Source of the DNA: Cinclus cinclus | Taxonomy: Eukaryota; Chordata; Aves; Passeriformes; Cinclidae | Direction of reading: 5' to 3' | DNA: 64,000 bases | Assembly (NCBI RefSeq): GCF_963662255.1 | Contig: NC_085046.1 | Location: 19,797,620-19,861,619, forward strand | Shown here: in pieces, positions 1 to 13,700 of the stretch | Position numbering within the stretch: position 1 is the first letter of the stretch | Layout: each line of letters begins with the position of its first letter | Notes under the pieces: generated by a model | The model's input: the letters and a program-made list of their open reading frames with translations, nothing else | Database searches by the model: none | Told to the model about the DNA's origin: nothing | Made by a program: the position numbers and the translations under genes

Positions 1-310
1 TTAGTTCAGTCTTAGGCAGGGTGGGTCTTGGTCTCTTTTCCCTAGTATAACAAGGGATAGGACAAGACAAAATGGCCCAAAGTTGTGCTAAAAAATTGAC
101 TCAACTAGATTGGATATTAGGAAAAATTTCAGCACCAAAAGAGTTTTCAGACATTGGAACAAGCTGCCCAGGGAAAAATGGTTAAGTCACCATCCCTGAA
201 TGTATTTAAAAGATGAGTAGATGCAGCACTTAGGGACATGGTGGCCTTGGCAGTGCTGTACTAACAGTTGAACCAAACAATCTTAGAAGCCTTTTCCATG
301 ATTCTATAAA
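1..310 (+). mobile_element. CR1 LINE 3' end (antisense in MRC1 intron 22)
   Basis: The sequence follows the CR1 3' region: phrases such as 'gctgcccaggg', 'caccatccctgaatgtattt' and the end 'ccatgattctata'. It is truncated by the window edge. It is antisense to MRC1 and ends about 37 bases from the exon 22 donor. Confidence 0.88.
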
Positions 311-347
311 ATAAAATTTCAGTGAAGAATTTGTGTTTGCTATTTAC

Positions 348-517
348 CTTGCCACTATATGCATATAAATCCATATGTCCTGATGGGAAACCTTTGGCCC
401 AGTTTGTAAAGTAAACCCCTGTTCCATCTGTCCAGAGGAACCTCATTTCATGATTTATATCATTTAATCCAATCCATGTCTCAGTGGCAAAATCTTTTAA
501 ATGGAAGGTAAGAAAAG
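348..517 (-). CDS. MRC1: MRC1 exon 22 (CTLD6 core; last exon in window)
   Basis: The exon reads [57 protein letters not shown]. It ends in phase 0 at the donor GTAAAT. The rest of CTLD6, CTLD7-8, the transmembrane segment and the cytoplasmic tail must lie to the left. An antisense CR1 copy ends about 37 bases into the next intron. Confidence 0.94.
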
Positions 518-1664
518 CTAAAATAAAGAAATGCAAAGAAAAAGAGAAATAATTTTAATATAGGACAGTTGAAATATTTGGCCTCACTGCGATTGGTGAT
601 ATTAAATACTTTTTCTGAAATACAGAACACTACCCTGCTGGTAACACAAGAAGGTGAGATGAAATAAATGTTGAGTTTGATGAACAGGAAACTAGATATA
701 TAACTGTAGCTTTGGGCAGAATACTTTATCTAAGTATCTAAGCTGGTACTGGAATGAACCCCAAAAACATAACAGAAATGTTTTTTAGTATGTCCCAAGA
801 CACTTTTGAATCCTGGTTCAAGACATTAACAGCCATGGAGATCACATACATTTTTAATAATTCTACAAGAGTGGTTGCCCCCCAGTGACAACAGCACCAC
901 TGAGTTCCTGCCATTTGTGTATCTGCCATTATGCCTGCACTTCCTGCAATGATAATAGCTTTCTGCTAATAGCTCCATTGCTCATTTCTCTTTTACCTAG
1001 AATTCAAGTCCTGCACATGAACTAAGCACCTGAAATTTGTACTGCAGAAATTATGTAGGGAAAGAATATAACTGTTTAAAAATGGAGGCTTTATTCTTCA
1101 GCTCGTCACAAGCAGAAAACATAATTAGTACTAAGTTGTTATCAGCAGTTTAAATTTAAACTATTTAATTGGTCAGACTTCAATGCATTGCTTTACAGTG
1201 GTTGAGTTTTCAGTGTGCTCTCTTGAGTTCACAGACAGTATGTGTTTTGCAGCATCTGTTTTTCATCATATTCGCATGCAGGATAAAACAGTAAGCCTAA
1301 AAAAAAGTGTCTATCTATCAAAGTCAATTGGACGTGCGCCTTGTTATTCAAGAATGAGGTAGCTTTCCCTGACTCATCTCCCTGAGGCATGGATGCATCT
1401 CCTAGGTTCATCACAATAAGCTCCTCTAGTGAAAAGAGTGGTATGTCTGTGTGGTGAGCTCTGGGTATGTGTATGAGCACTCAAAACTGTTTCAAGTTGC
1501 CCAAAGGCAAGTTCTCTTCCTAAAGGTGCTCTGCTTGATTTAATAGGAAAGCTATGCAGCAAGTTTATACCACCTAGTGAAACGACATTGTTTGGAATGG
1601 CAAATGCAGGGTCCAGCTGGCATCATGTGCCAGCAGGAAAAACACACTACTTTGGCTGCCAGGG

Positions 1665-1703
<39 letters not shown>

Positions 1704-4700
1704 AGGGAAAACTAAAATTTTGTAGATTCAAGTGAAGACTTCACTGTAGATTTCAAAAAAGTATATGTTTTGGAACAAAAATCAGATGTGCAATCATTAT
1801 TCAAATCTGTTCATATTCAGACAAAAACCCCAGCTAGCCTGTAAGGATTAAATGTCATGTCATCTAGTTGCTACAAAACTGTGCACAGTACCTTGCACTT
1901 GTTCATTAGGGATCGAGGCCAGGTTTCCTCCTAAATTCATGCAAGCTGTTCGTGCAGCATGCCAAGTAACACGTTCCTCTTCTGTAGATCCAAATATTTT
2001 GTAACACTAAAATATGAACAAATTCTGTATATATTATTTTACTCCAATAGCCCTCAATTGATAATCACCATTTTTAACAGAGCAGGATGGAGAAAAGGCA
2101 GTAAAATTATGCATTTATAAGAAAAAATACATTCAACTTTAAATGAGCTTTTATGTAGGTCCTGGTTCTGTATAAAATTAGAAGTCTCATTAAGGTGTTT
2201 TGTTCAACAACCAAATTTGACCTGAAATCCCTACAAAATAAGCAAATCCTGACTTTTCTATAGACAGCTAGCAGTCCTAAGTAATACATGACTGATTTTA
2301 GTCTGCCTGATTATTAATTTTATTCTACAATGCATACCATGTCAGTAAAGTTAAGGAAGACAAAATGTAGTCAGCAAAAAGCATTACAGTTTGATTAAAA
2401 AACACCAAGATCAAGGCATCAATACTTTAGGAATTCTGACGTAATGTGTATCAAAAGATCTGAAGAGCTGACTAGAGAATCATCTTTCATCATCTGTGAC
2501 TGAATTTTCTTCATTAGAAGCATCAGAAAAGTACTTTTCCTTCAAAACAATGGATGGGCAAACAAAGAAAAGTGTGCATGTGTCATAGCTCTCTGCAAAA
2601 AAAACCAACAATATTTTGTTTTAATAATCAACATTTTGACTAAATAATTCCCTTTTTTTTTTCTATTTAAATGCTTTGCCAAACATCCAGCATGGACTGT
2701 ATTTGTTATGGTACCTTATTACGAAAAGAAAGCCAAGTTGGACGACATCCTCTTGGAGTTGAAAATGTTGTTGGAGGAACAGTGGAATTAACGGAACTGT
2801 TGTGCCTTTCACATATGTAGGGATTTGGATAGCCACAGTTTATATCATTCCAAAATCCTGGGTGTAAGATAAATGGGGAACCATATGACACCACATCTCA
2901 AGTCGGTTAATGGAAATCAGTTTCACTCATTCTCACCTACAGTGCTTTTAGTTGAAAGACAAGATCAAAGCTGTCTCTCAGTTTATTATCATTCAGTATC
3001 AGTCTAGGGAAAATATGTCACTTTATACACACTGTAATTACAGAATGTTAAAAGCTTTGAAGAACCAGGTACTAGAAATTTCATAGTGACACATTTGGTC
3101 AATTTTAATAAAAAATATAAATCAGCAATCACAACCATGGACCTCTAGCCACAGACCTCTGTCAGATCTTCCCCATGTTAGGCTAAAGGTAAGCATAAGA
3201 CTACAAAATTATTAAGTCCTGTAAGTAATACTATGGTCTACTTCCATAACTTTCTGCAAAAGAGGAAAAAAAAAGGAGGAAGAGGTGCTTCTCAGAAGAA
3301 AAAAAGTTGCGACGCAAACACACAAACAATGAAATTCATGAGAAAACATACAAAACTCACCTAAATTCTTATACATAACTACACAGTTTTCGTCATTATT
3401 TGCAAAGTTTGGTTCATGTGGTGCCCATGCCAAATAATCCACTGGAGTGCCATCCACCCAGCTTGAGAAAAACAATCCAACAAAATCCTTCTTTAACATA
3501 AAATAGAACTTCTTCCATGTTAAAAAAGTAACTTTGCAATATACTTAATATAGCTATTCATAATAAAGTGTACAAGGTTTTTTGACCAAATTACCTCTTT
3601 ATTAATTGCACTAAACTTACTCTCTGCTCAGACATACAAGGTAAAATACATTGAAAAAGCTGAGCATCCATGTCGATTAGGCAATGAAGAACAAAACTGT
3701 AACCAGGCAAATTATTAGGACACAGCTTTCTAGTGGTCTGCAAGTGACAGAAGTGCCCAGGTAGATCTTTCAGACACATGCACAAGGTACTCAAAAGCAT
3801 ATTCATCTTAGGGACCCTACAAACCCAGCAAGGCAGAAACGCCTCATTTTCAGAGGCTCAACTAACATCCTAATAATCCTCATTGTTACTGTGGACTATA
3901 AGAACTGAGAACTACTAGGCATCTATCCAGGCCCTTCAAAGGCAGACTGAACTGAATCCAAGCCTGAATAAACATCACATGTCAAAATCAATATGGTGCT
4001 GCATACTGACATTCAGAAAGGCCTGCAGAAAACCTGCTTGACTTCACAGTGCAACAGCTATCATTGTTCTAGAAAAAGAAAATAGGTTTCTTTTCTTCCT
4101 TTATCAGAGTCTGGTCTCAACAGATAGGGATGGGGAAAAATTACAATTTTACCTACCAGAAGTCCTATATATTTACAGATAGAACAGCTATTTATATTTT
4201 CAGTATAAATCACAGAATAAAGGAAACTAGAATTCCTGAATAAAAATTCAAAATACATTAGCTACAGTGTAATTTTTTGTCTAGCTTTGAGAGAATTTTA
4301 TTTAGGAAACATGCAGCATTTCTTCTGGATAATCTACAGCTAAATTAAGATGTAATTAAGCCACTTGGTAATACAATAATTTTTAAATTATGTCTCAAAA
4401 CTGGGTATGATGTACCTTGTACGTTGGTCAATACTCAGTTGTAAACCAATGAAATATGCATCCTCTTTGCCATTTTTCAATATCTAGAAAGCAAAAAATT
4501 AAAATTTTACAAATGCCTTCTATTGTCATATAAACCTATTATGTTACTGATGAGTAATATACTTCTAACTGACAGATATATTCTCTAGCTACAACATTTA
4601 AGTTAAAGCAGCTCACAGCTGACAGTCCACAGTCAAACTTCACCACTGGCCAAAAGTGTGATCACTGTATGAGCACTTCCCACATTTTACTTGAAAGCCA

Positions 4701-7700
4701 CTGAAATCAGCATCTATTGCACAGTCTCTGCAGTGGACTTTATCTGACTAATTTCTTGCAAAGACAAGCCCCTTCCTACATTTTGGATCTAAACTGATAC
4801 ATGTCCTTGCATCTTCCCACTGTAACTCCTCAGCCAGCTCAGGAAATGTTCTGTGCAGTTCAATTATAACTTTTAAACATATTCCTGACTAAAAATAAGT
4901 CAGCCTTGACCAGCATAAAAAGCAAACAATTCCAATGATATAAGAAATAGGATTTCAAAGCTCTTTCTCATAGCATAATCCATGTCCCAGTTTCTTCTCT
5001 CTCCATAATTATATTCTCACAAGGAGAAGGAGGCAAAGGAGCAAATTTGAGGACCAAAAAGAGACTGTTAGGTAGACTATAGCCCAGACAGATAAGATCT
5101 AAATCCAATGTTTTGAATGTTGCAGGTAAGTCAGTTGCTGCTTTGACCCACTACTTAAGATATCCTACACAATCACAACTCATCAGTGTAATACTTCTTC
5201 CTAAAATGAAGCCACAGATCCCTTAAAAATTAGCATTAGTTTGTTCTTTATACTAATCTGGCTTAGTGTAATGCAGTTTCATTATCAAAACTTGTAGAGA
5301 GAACACCATGGTGAAAAGGATCTGTGCCCACGCTCACTTTTTTTGGATGGCTTATTCCATAATATTAATGATTTTTCTTACATATCGCCACAGGAACTTT
5401 CTTTCACTTTCACTCTCAATGACAGAAAGGTCTCCAAAGTTCTTTTTGCAGAACTCACGACCCTCTTCCATAGGAGCAGTCTCCGTGCTGAAATAGTACT
5501 GTTTGTCCTCATGGATAATCCATCCATCCTCAGTAGTCCTGTATTCTGTAAGAAAATTGCCAAGGTAATTATTCTGCTCCTGAGATACAAGACATCCTCC
5601 TTAATAGCATTTTAACAATGCTTTTGAACACACACACACACAGAGAGAGAGAGTAATAGCATTAAAACCTACCAGGTGCAGGAGATTCTGTTGGTTCAGG
5701 CTTCACACTTGCCCCTTGAGAAAAAAATATTTATTATGATTGCGTACTTTTTGTCTGAAGAGAAGACATTTACTGTGACTGATAGGCATATTTTAATAGT
5801 GACCTTGACTTTTGCAGCTAGCAATGGATTTAACAACAAAATATAGAAGGAACTAAATAGCCTATTTGTTTTATTTTTTTGTATACTGTTCAATTTTAAA
5901 TATATAGTCTTGTTTCCTGAGGCTATTCCTTATATGCAAAGTATTACAAATACCTTGAACTTTATCTGAATCAAGTAATTTTATTATTCATTTAAAGCAG
6001 TAAACTTTATGTCCCAAAGCATAAACTCTGCTAAGACAGTTGTCCTGGATCTCCATCTCTCTCTCTTCCCTTGGTCTCAAATACTTGAATTCCGGCTTAA
6101 GCCAGAGGCAGCAGGAATGCAGACTGGGTTTTCATCTGATGTGGTGTCCTAACTACTGCAAAGTGAGGTTCTTCCACCTTTTCTGGTTGAGAGTAACTTC
6201 TACCTTGATCTTACAAATTTCCCTAGATAAAATCTCACTGGAAAAGATCTCAAGAAATTAACCTGTCCTTAATGAAAATAAAAACTTCAGACTAAAGAAT
6301 TCCCCTGTTTGTTTTTGCTATGATATTATGGAGATGGGCTCTTGAATGTCATTATTAGTGTCTCAGGAAATCATTTTTATACAGAAGAACTCTCTCAGTT
6401 TAGGCTTATGAATTAGTTTTGCACTAAAATGTAATCTCACAAATAATAATATTTATTAAGAAATTCTATGACTAAAAAATTCTCTTACCAATAAAAGGCA
6501 GATCTGATATTGCAAGTAATCTAATGCAGCATCTATCCTTATTTTGCTCCTCTCTATCCCACTGTAAGAATGTAGTAAAACATTTAAACATGCACTTTCT
6601 AAAAAAGCTCAAATTTAGATAGATGCACTGCTAGTGAAACTCAAGTGTTCCCTAAATTATAAATATTGTCTTGATATCTTCAGTCAATAAAAAGAGCATC
6701 CAAATACATATCTCATGAGAATTTAGTAAGTAATCAATATGTGCATACAGAAATAAAGTGTCTCCAAACCAGGCTCCATCCTGAAACTACACATTCCTAG
6801 CAAATAAAACAGCACCTGGGGCAAGTGAAGGAGGGAACTATTCTTACAAAGAGATTTTGAAATTTTATATTAAAATTAAGGTGGAAATCAACCGAGAATA
6901 TCTTCTTATTGACTAATACACAGGAGTAAGAAATACCTTTTCTTATTTGGCAAATCCATCCATACATATAATCACAGTGTCTGTCATTCCAAAGCATGCT
7001 GGAATCACCACTGATCTCTGTACAAAGTTCAACTCCTTGATAATTATTTGGTTCTCCAAAGCCCCAGTTTTCATACCTCACCTATGACAGAAGAAGATTC
7101 TGTTATATGGAAATAAAGTAAGGGAGAGAGGGAGGAGACAGAAATAAAGCACAGACCTATAAATTGTTCCTATTGTCAGGTTAAAAACTTAAGTAGGAGG
7201 AAATCAGAATCCTCCTGGGCAAATGCTGACATTTCAAACTTCTATTTCATATTGAAAATGGATTGTATCTTAGGTAATAGTTGTTGTTTTTCACACTTGG
7301 AAGAATAGAAATGTTTTTTTACGGGGCCTAAATTCTGTAAACTACATTTGATAACGATATTGGGGCATGCTGCATCGTGATATTAAATTAATTAAATTTA
7401 CAATATGAGTAAAATAGGATATTATTCAGATACAATAAAAATGTTGACATTTGCCTCAGAAAAGCATTACTGCTATCCTAATTTTCCTATGTAAAACCCA
7501 GTTTTAGGTTTCTCTACAATAAATTGCCATCAAAATACCTTGACCAACCTTGTGTCAAGTACACTTACATCTCCAAAATCACTTTTGTTTTTAGAGTTTT
7601 ATACCCTAGTTTAAAGTGCAGTAAGACAAACTGGAATTTTGAAAGTGTCTTCGTCTCCATGGAATGTAAGCCACTGCAGATAATGAGCAAACAAAAGAAC

Positions 7701-10700
7701 TAAAAAAGGACTATTTTACAGAAAAAAATCCTTGGATTTATAAGAACATCCTTTTAGTCTATATGCATTTCATTTCCTTGTTTATTCAATAACTATCGTC
7801 TAATGAAAAATCAGTATATTTTAGCTAAAAATATCAATCCATTAAATTATCTATTACCTTTCCTAAAGAGAGCATGATACAGAGGGTTATGATTAAGCAT
7901 AAAATTACACAGGAACACATACACTACACATAAATGAGAAGCACAGGGAATGCAGAATAACAGATGTGGAAAATTAAATTACTCACTGGAGATCCATCAC
8001 TCCAAGCAAAGCCATCATCAGGATTCAAGTAATATAAACCCATCCAGAAATTCTGGTGGTAATAGCCATTGTTTCTAAAAAAAAAAAAAAAAAAAAGAAA
8101 AAGTACCAATATTAATAAGGGCATTAAAATATTTTTAACAATCTATCATTTACTACAGTTAAGAGTTCTCTAAGGATAACACAATGCTGTTAAAAACAAT
8201 AACAACCAAGATGCAAATAGGTTAAAATGCAACTGCTTCTAGCTGTTATCATTAGCATTAACTCAGATTGAAATACACATAAAAAAAATTACCAGATATA
8301 ACTCCTGTTCATAAAGTGGCTTAATACCTTTCTATAATGGTTCACTGGCTACTGTTGCTCCATTTCTCAACTCTTCATTTTCTCTGTAAAGGCACTTACA
8401 GTTTTCAAACAGAGTTTCTTTTTGTAATTGAATCACTTTTTTAAAATATCACCTTCAATTAATCCTTCTCTGCAAGCAGACACATTCTACTGATTTATCA
8501 GAATATATACAGTCAATTTGTGGCAATGAAGCATCTGACACTTCTTCCTTACTGTAAATACGCAGATGGGATTCTAGTGCATTTTGCAGGACCATGATGT
8601 TTCCTGCTTCTTGTTTAGCCAGGAATGTTCAAGATCCTTGAGCCTGCTTTGTTCTGGCTGTATAGCAAGTGTTAGCTCCTCATCTTATTTAGAAATCTCA
8701 CATCTGGTTTTTGCAGTTCAGGGACTTACTAACTTTAATTATGTTCCTTATGTAAGAAAAAAATTAATCTGAAGTTGCCTCTGCTTTTTGATTAGTTCTT
8801 AAGAGTGACAAAAAGTCAGCATATTATCCAGATTTTTTAAACTGTTACCATTTTTGTACATGAAAACAACTGGCATCTGTAGTAATTTTATAATATCAAC
8901 AACTCCATAATAAATATCTTTACTTTAAATGATAAATGTTGCCTTAACTAGATATCTTGCCAATGTTACTTCAGCACTAGCTTTTGAGGTTATTGTTGCT
9001 AGCCATTCATATACTGAATGCTATTTCATCAGCTCTATGTTTTTTCTGTGTGTTTGACACAGACATGGAATGCAGACTGGCTTATACAGACATCATCACT
9101 TACACCTAAGAAGAAATATTCCAGAGATATCAGGAAGCTAGTTGAAGTACCTGCTGGCCACCCCACGGATACTCACGCGATGGAGCGCCAGATCACGTAC
9201 TGCTCATCTTTGCCATTAATGGAGGCCAGATCTCCTCCTATGGAGCGGCAAAATTCCTGTGATTCCAGCCAGGTCTTCTTGTGCTCTGCTCTGGAAAAAG
9301 GCTAGAGAGACCATTTTGCCATCAGGCAGAACAGACCACATAGATTTGCAAGGTCATGAAATATTAGCTACCCAAAAGCAACTGATTTACAATTATACTC
9401 CCTGGGGATTACAGAAACTCTGAGTAGAGGGCTTAGGAGTGGTCTCTTTAATGCAAATTAGCACACTGCATTGCTGATAGTAGTGTCTACTGCAAGGCAA
9501 CAACCAGACAACAATCTTAACAGAACTGGAATTTAAGAGTGAAAGGTCAAACCCTGAAGATTAGTCTTTAATAGAATGAACAAGACCATGAGCATTTCAG
9601 TAGAAAGGAAGAAGACTTCTATATATAATCTGGAAAAAAGATTATGAAACCATAGGACATGCATATGCCAACTTTTATTGTGATCACAAAATATTCTGAG
9701 TTGTAGGAGACCCATAAGGATCATCAAGTCCAGCTCTTAAGTGAATGGCCCATAAAGGGACCAAACCTTCAACCTTGGCATTATAAGCACTATGCTTATA
9801 ACATAAGCACAAAACTGAGATAAACACATGTATGTGAAGCAAACAGAAACTATCTTAATGAAAAAATAAACAACATACTTACTTTGAAACAGAAGCTAAT
9901 ACGATTGCTTGAGTCCCAGCCCTCTGGACACTGGGGAATAGGAGTTGTTGTGGGAACAGGTGGAGGTGTCACTCCTTCTGCCCACACCTTGCATATGAAC
10001 TTTGCCTTTTCTTCACATTTTATTACATCCCATAATCCACCTGCTATTCCAGTCCTCATGGCAACACAGCCTGGCTTTCTTCCTGATTGTAGACAGGAAC
10101 GCACAAAAAGGCCATTTAGGGTGTTATAAGTAGTTAGAAAAATTCATATTTTATCCTGGCAGAAAGAAAGTCGTTCTACAGAGTCAAAAACATTTCTAAT
10201 GGCAGAGAAGGTCCCTGGGAGGACCACAAAAATTATCAGAAGGCTAGAACACCTCTGCTACAAAGAGAGGTTTAGGAGTGGGGTTGTTCACCCTGGAGAA
10301 GACTACAGAGAAACATTATCATGACTACTCAATATCTAAAAAGTGCTTATAAGAGGAAGAATGACTTCTTACCAGAGCTTATAGTGACAGAAAAAAAGGA
10401 CAACCATTTTAAAATTAAATACAGTAGATTCAGATTTGGCATAAGGAATTAATTTTTTAATTATGAAAGTGGTAAGTAAGTGGAACAAATTGTGCGGAGA
10501 AAAGTTCATTCATGAAGGTTCTCAAGGTCAGGTTGGACTAGGATTTGAGCAACTTGGGCTAGTGGAAGGTGTCCATGGCAGGGGGTGGCGACTAGGTGTT
10601 CTTTAAATGTTCTTTCAACACAAACCATTCTGTGATTCTTTGATTCTAATTTATGAAGAAAAAAATTTCTTTCTGATGTGATCATGTCAGAGATTAAATG

Positions 10701-13700
10701 ACTTCCCATTGCCATATTTTGTCCTTCTTATCCTACCTTACAACTCCATTTTCTCTAGGATTAAGAGATGCCTCACGCATGCTATGATCCCACACACTCA
10801 GAAGGTGCAGTGAGCAAGTGTGCTATGAGTCCTGGCTGCACAGGCAGCACTCACAAGGATGGTCACTAGGCCTACAGAGATTGCTCCTCCAGAGTAGTAC
10901 AGGCACTGATTTCCCCAGAACAGTTGCAAATCAGAAACTTGATCTCCATGAAAAGTTTCTTCCCAAACTCATAGCAAAAACTCATTTCATCACTAAGCAG
11001 GAACTTAGCAGCCACGCTGGATTCCTGGGGAAAGCAGTTGGATGTATTTGAGACCCATTGGCCATTATGTCATCAAAAGAATGCTAAGGAAAAAACTTCA
11101 AGCAGTGAGCAACTTATTTTGGGCCCTGTACTCATTAAACAGCACACAGTCATACTTACCAGGCATTTCAGAATTCCAGTGTGTAAATAAGACAGATTCA
11201 CCATTAGCCCACTTGAACGTTCCCTTTTCTTCTACATCTGAAAGTCCAATCCAAAAGTATTTTTCTCTTCTCAGCCCAACCAGACTGGTCAGATAGGCTT
11301 GTTCATATCTGTTCAAAAGAAATCAGTCAAAAAATTAGTACTGTTAAATTTATTTTTTTTAAGTTGTAAAAGATTTGCTATTTTCTCAGAATTACCACTA
11401 CACCTTCTTGAAAGCATAGCTTGGATGGATTTTCTCTAGCAAAGAATATAAAAAAAAATTAAATAATAGCTATTTTGTAAGCTTCGATATCAGAGTATTT
11501 TGCTTTCTTCTCAGATGCCCAGTGAATAAGATGGCCTAAGCATGGATTGACAGGAAATCGGTGGTAAAGAGGAAACCTGACATGCCTTATATTTTATAAC
11601 ATAGTGAGTTTCTAGTACTCTTTCACTTTAATACTTCTTGCTTCAGACAAATCCAAAACTGGAAAAGGAATCTCAGCATTACTGAAGAAAGTTACAAAAA
11701 GTAGAGGCTAAAGTAATATGACACTAAATTATAAAACTAAGAAACAGCAAGACAAGTTATATTCAGCAAACAAACCTATGTAGAAGTAAAGCCCACCTTA
11801 GTTCACTATGGTGTTTAAATAAACAGCTCTTAAGAAATCAGAGCAAATAAAAAAAACACCCCCCTTAAAAGGTGTAGTCTGAAGGCCACATTAATGTTAA
11901 AACGTTTTTATAGCAGCTGCAGTGCTATCTGTGTTTAGAGAGCTACCATTTGTGACAGCTGGAGCTTTCACAGTAGAACTTACCTATTTTGATTATATAG
12001 AAACAACTAAGAGATTGTGTAAAGCATCAAGTCATCTGCAGGAAAAATATTTTGTTTCTTAAACCTTATATTTTTCCTATATTTCCCATGGAATGTGAAA
12101 TTTCAGTGTGTACTACTTCTCCAGAAATCTTGCACACGTTGAACCCTGGCTGCGTTGTGATAGATTTTCAGGTACAAAGCACTTTACATAATTTGATTTC
12201 TCATTTAATTTTCTTAAAAGTACCTCAATTCAAAGACCAAATAGTTGAAAATAATATCCTCTTTCTTATTTGTACTACCTTTTGAATTCAGAGCCACATC
12301 TCTTAATTTAATAATCAAAATTGGATTCTGTATTCCTCACTCAAGTCAGCCACCAAAATTAAGAAGCGGAAGATATAGTTCTACTTTTTATTTGACATAA
12401 CCATCTATATCAATACTGTTTTCACAGTCATGACCTACTTTCAGTATAAACCAGATTCCTGGATTTGAATTTATATGTAAAACTGTGAGAAGCTCTGTAT
12501 CGACAGATAGCTGTCCTCTGAAGCTAGATTTTTGCCCAGACCAGAGTCTTTATTCTAATATGTAGGTGATGCTAGAAGTTCAACCCTCATGTGACCCCCT
12601 CAGACAAGCAAACATTTACATACCTGTCTTCAACAGTTGCTAAAAAAGCCTGATGCTTTCCACAGGTTTGATTTGCTTGAGAAAATGTTACAAATGTATT
12701 TCCAATTAAGTAGCAATAAAAACCATGTCTTTTCCAGCCCTGTGAAAATAAATGTGAAGTGCTCACATGTGGGAGAGGGAGAGGGAGAGGGAGAGGGGGA
12801 GGGGGAGGGGGAGGGGGAGGGGGAGGGAGAGGGAGAGGGAGAGGGAGAGGGAGAGGGAGAGGGAGAGGGAGAGGGAGAGGGAGAGGGAGAGGGAGAGGGA
12901 ACCAACAAAACAGAAAACTGATTTATACCATTACCTAACCTCTAGACAGAGGAACAAGGTAACTGAAAAAGTCAGAGTGGAAATAGGCAGGATCAAAGCT
13001 TTTTAGAATTTTGTTTCATAAAATAATTTTTCATATGTAATGAATTATCAATCAATGTAACATCTCACTTTTGAGAGACTTTTTCTACATTGCTTCTGTA
13101 GGCAATGGTAACATCCATAAACATGAGGAACCCTTAATTTCCTCCAACACTTGTAAAGATGCCAGGTTCTTTTTATAAATACTGGGAATAATCATCAAAT
13201 ACTTTCTCTGAAGCTGTGTACAGCAGACTTGGAAAAAAAGGCAATTCCTTCAAGAAAAATAAATACTAAATAATAAATTTCAGTAGGTTTTTGCAATTAC
13301 TGGGTGCTATGTCATTGGAAGGTAAGCAAAGAAACAACAGACCTGATAACAATTCAGAAGAAGCACAGTAGATTAATTTTATTTGGCCACTCATAATAAG
13401 CTGTTAAAAGTAGAAAGCACTATCAGAGAACACAGCAAAGCCCTGAGAACATTATTAAGGCAGGGACACCCTCCCTTATGAACAATTTTGTAGAAAACTG
13501 TAGCCAGAGCTGAAGTGCAGTTGATGGTACAGGCAAACTCTTTAGGGAAGCTTGAATGCCAGTCAAGGATAAATGGTCTGCTGCAGGGATAACAGGTTTG
13601 AGATTTGGTTAAAGTTCTGGAAAAAGAAAGGAAGTATCAAGAGCCAAATGACAGTCATAGATTAGATTTAGTCATATGTATAACCTAGCCCATCTGCCAT

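Noticed and set aside
5308..5615. Plus-strand ORFs over 5308-5615
   Set aside because: They are shadows of MRC1 exon 17 on the opposite strand.
9746..9826. A tRNA-Ile gene
   Set aside because: The similarity is real but diverged, with an insertion disrupting the 5' part, and it is fused to a CR1 tail. It is a SINE, not a working tRNA.
12630..13006. Overlapping ORFs on both strands coding for Ser-Pro, Gly-Glu and Arg-Glu repeats
   Set aside because: They are direct translations of the (GAGGGA)n microsatellite, open in every frame and without gene context.
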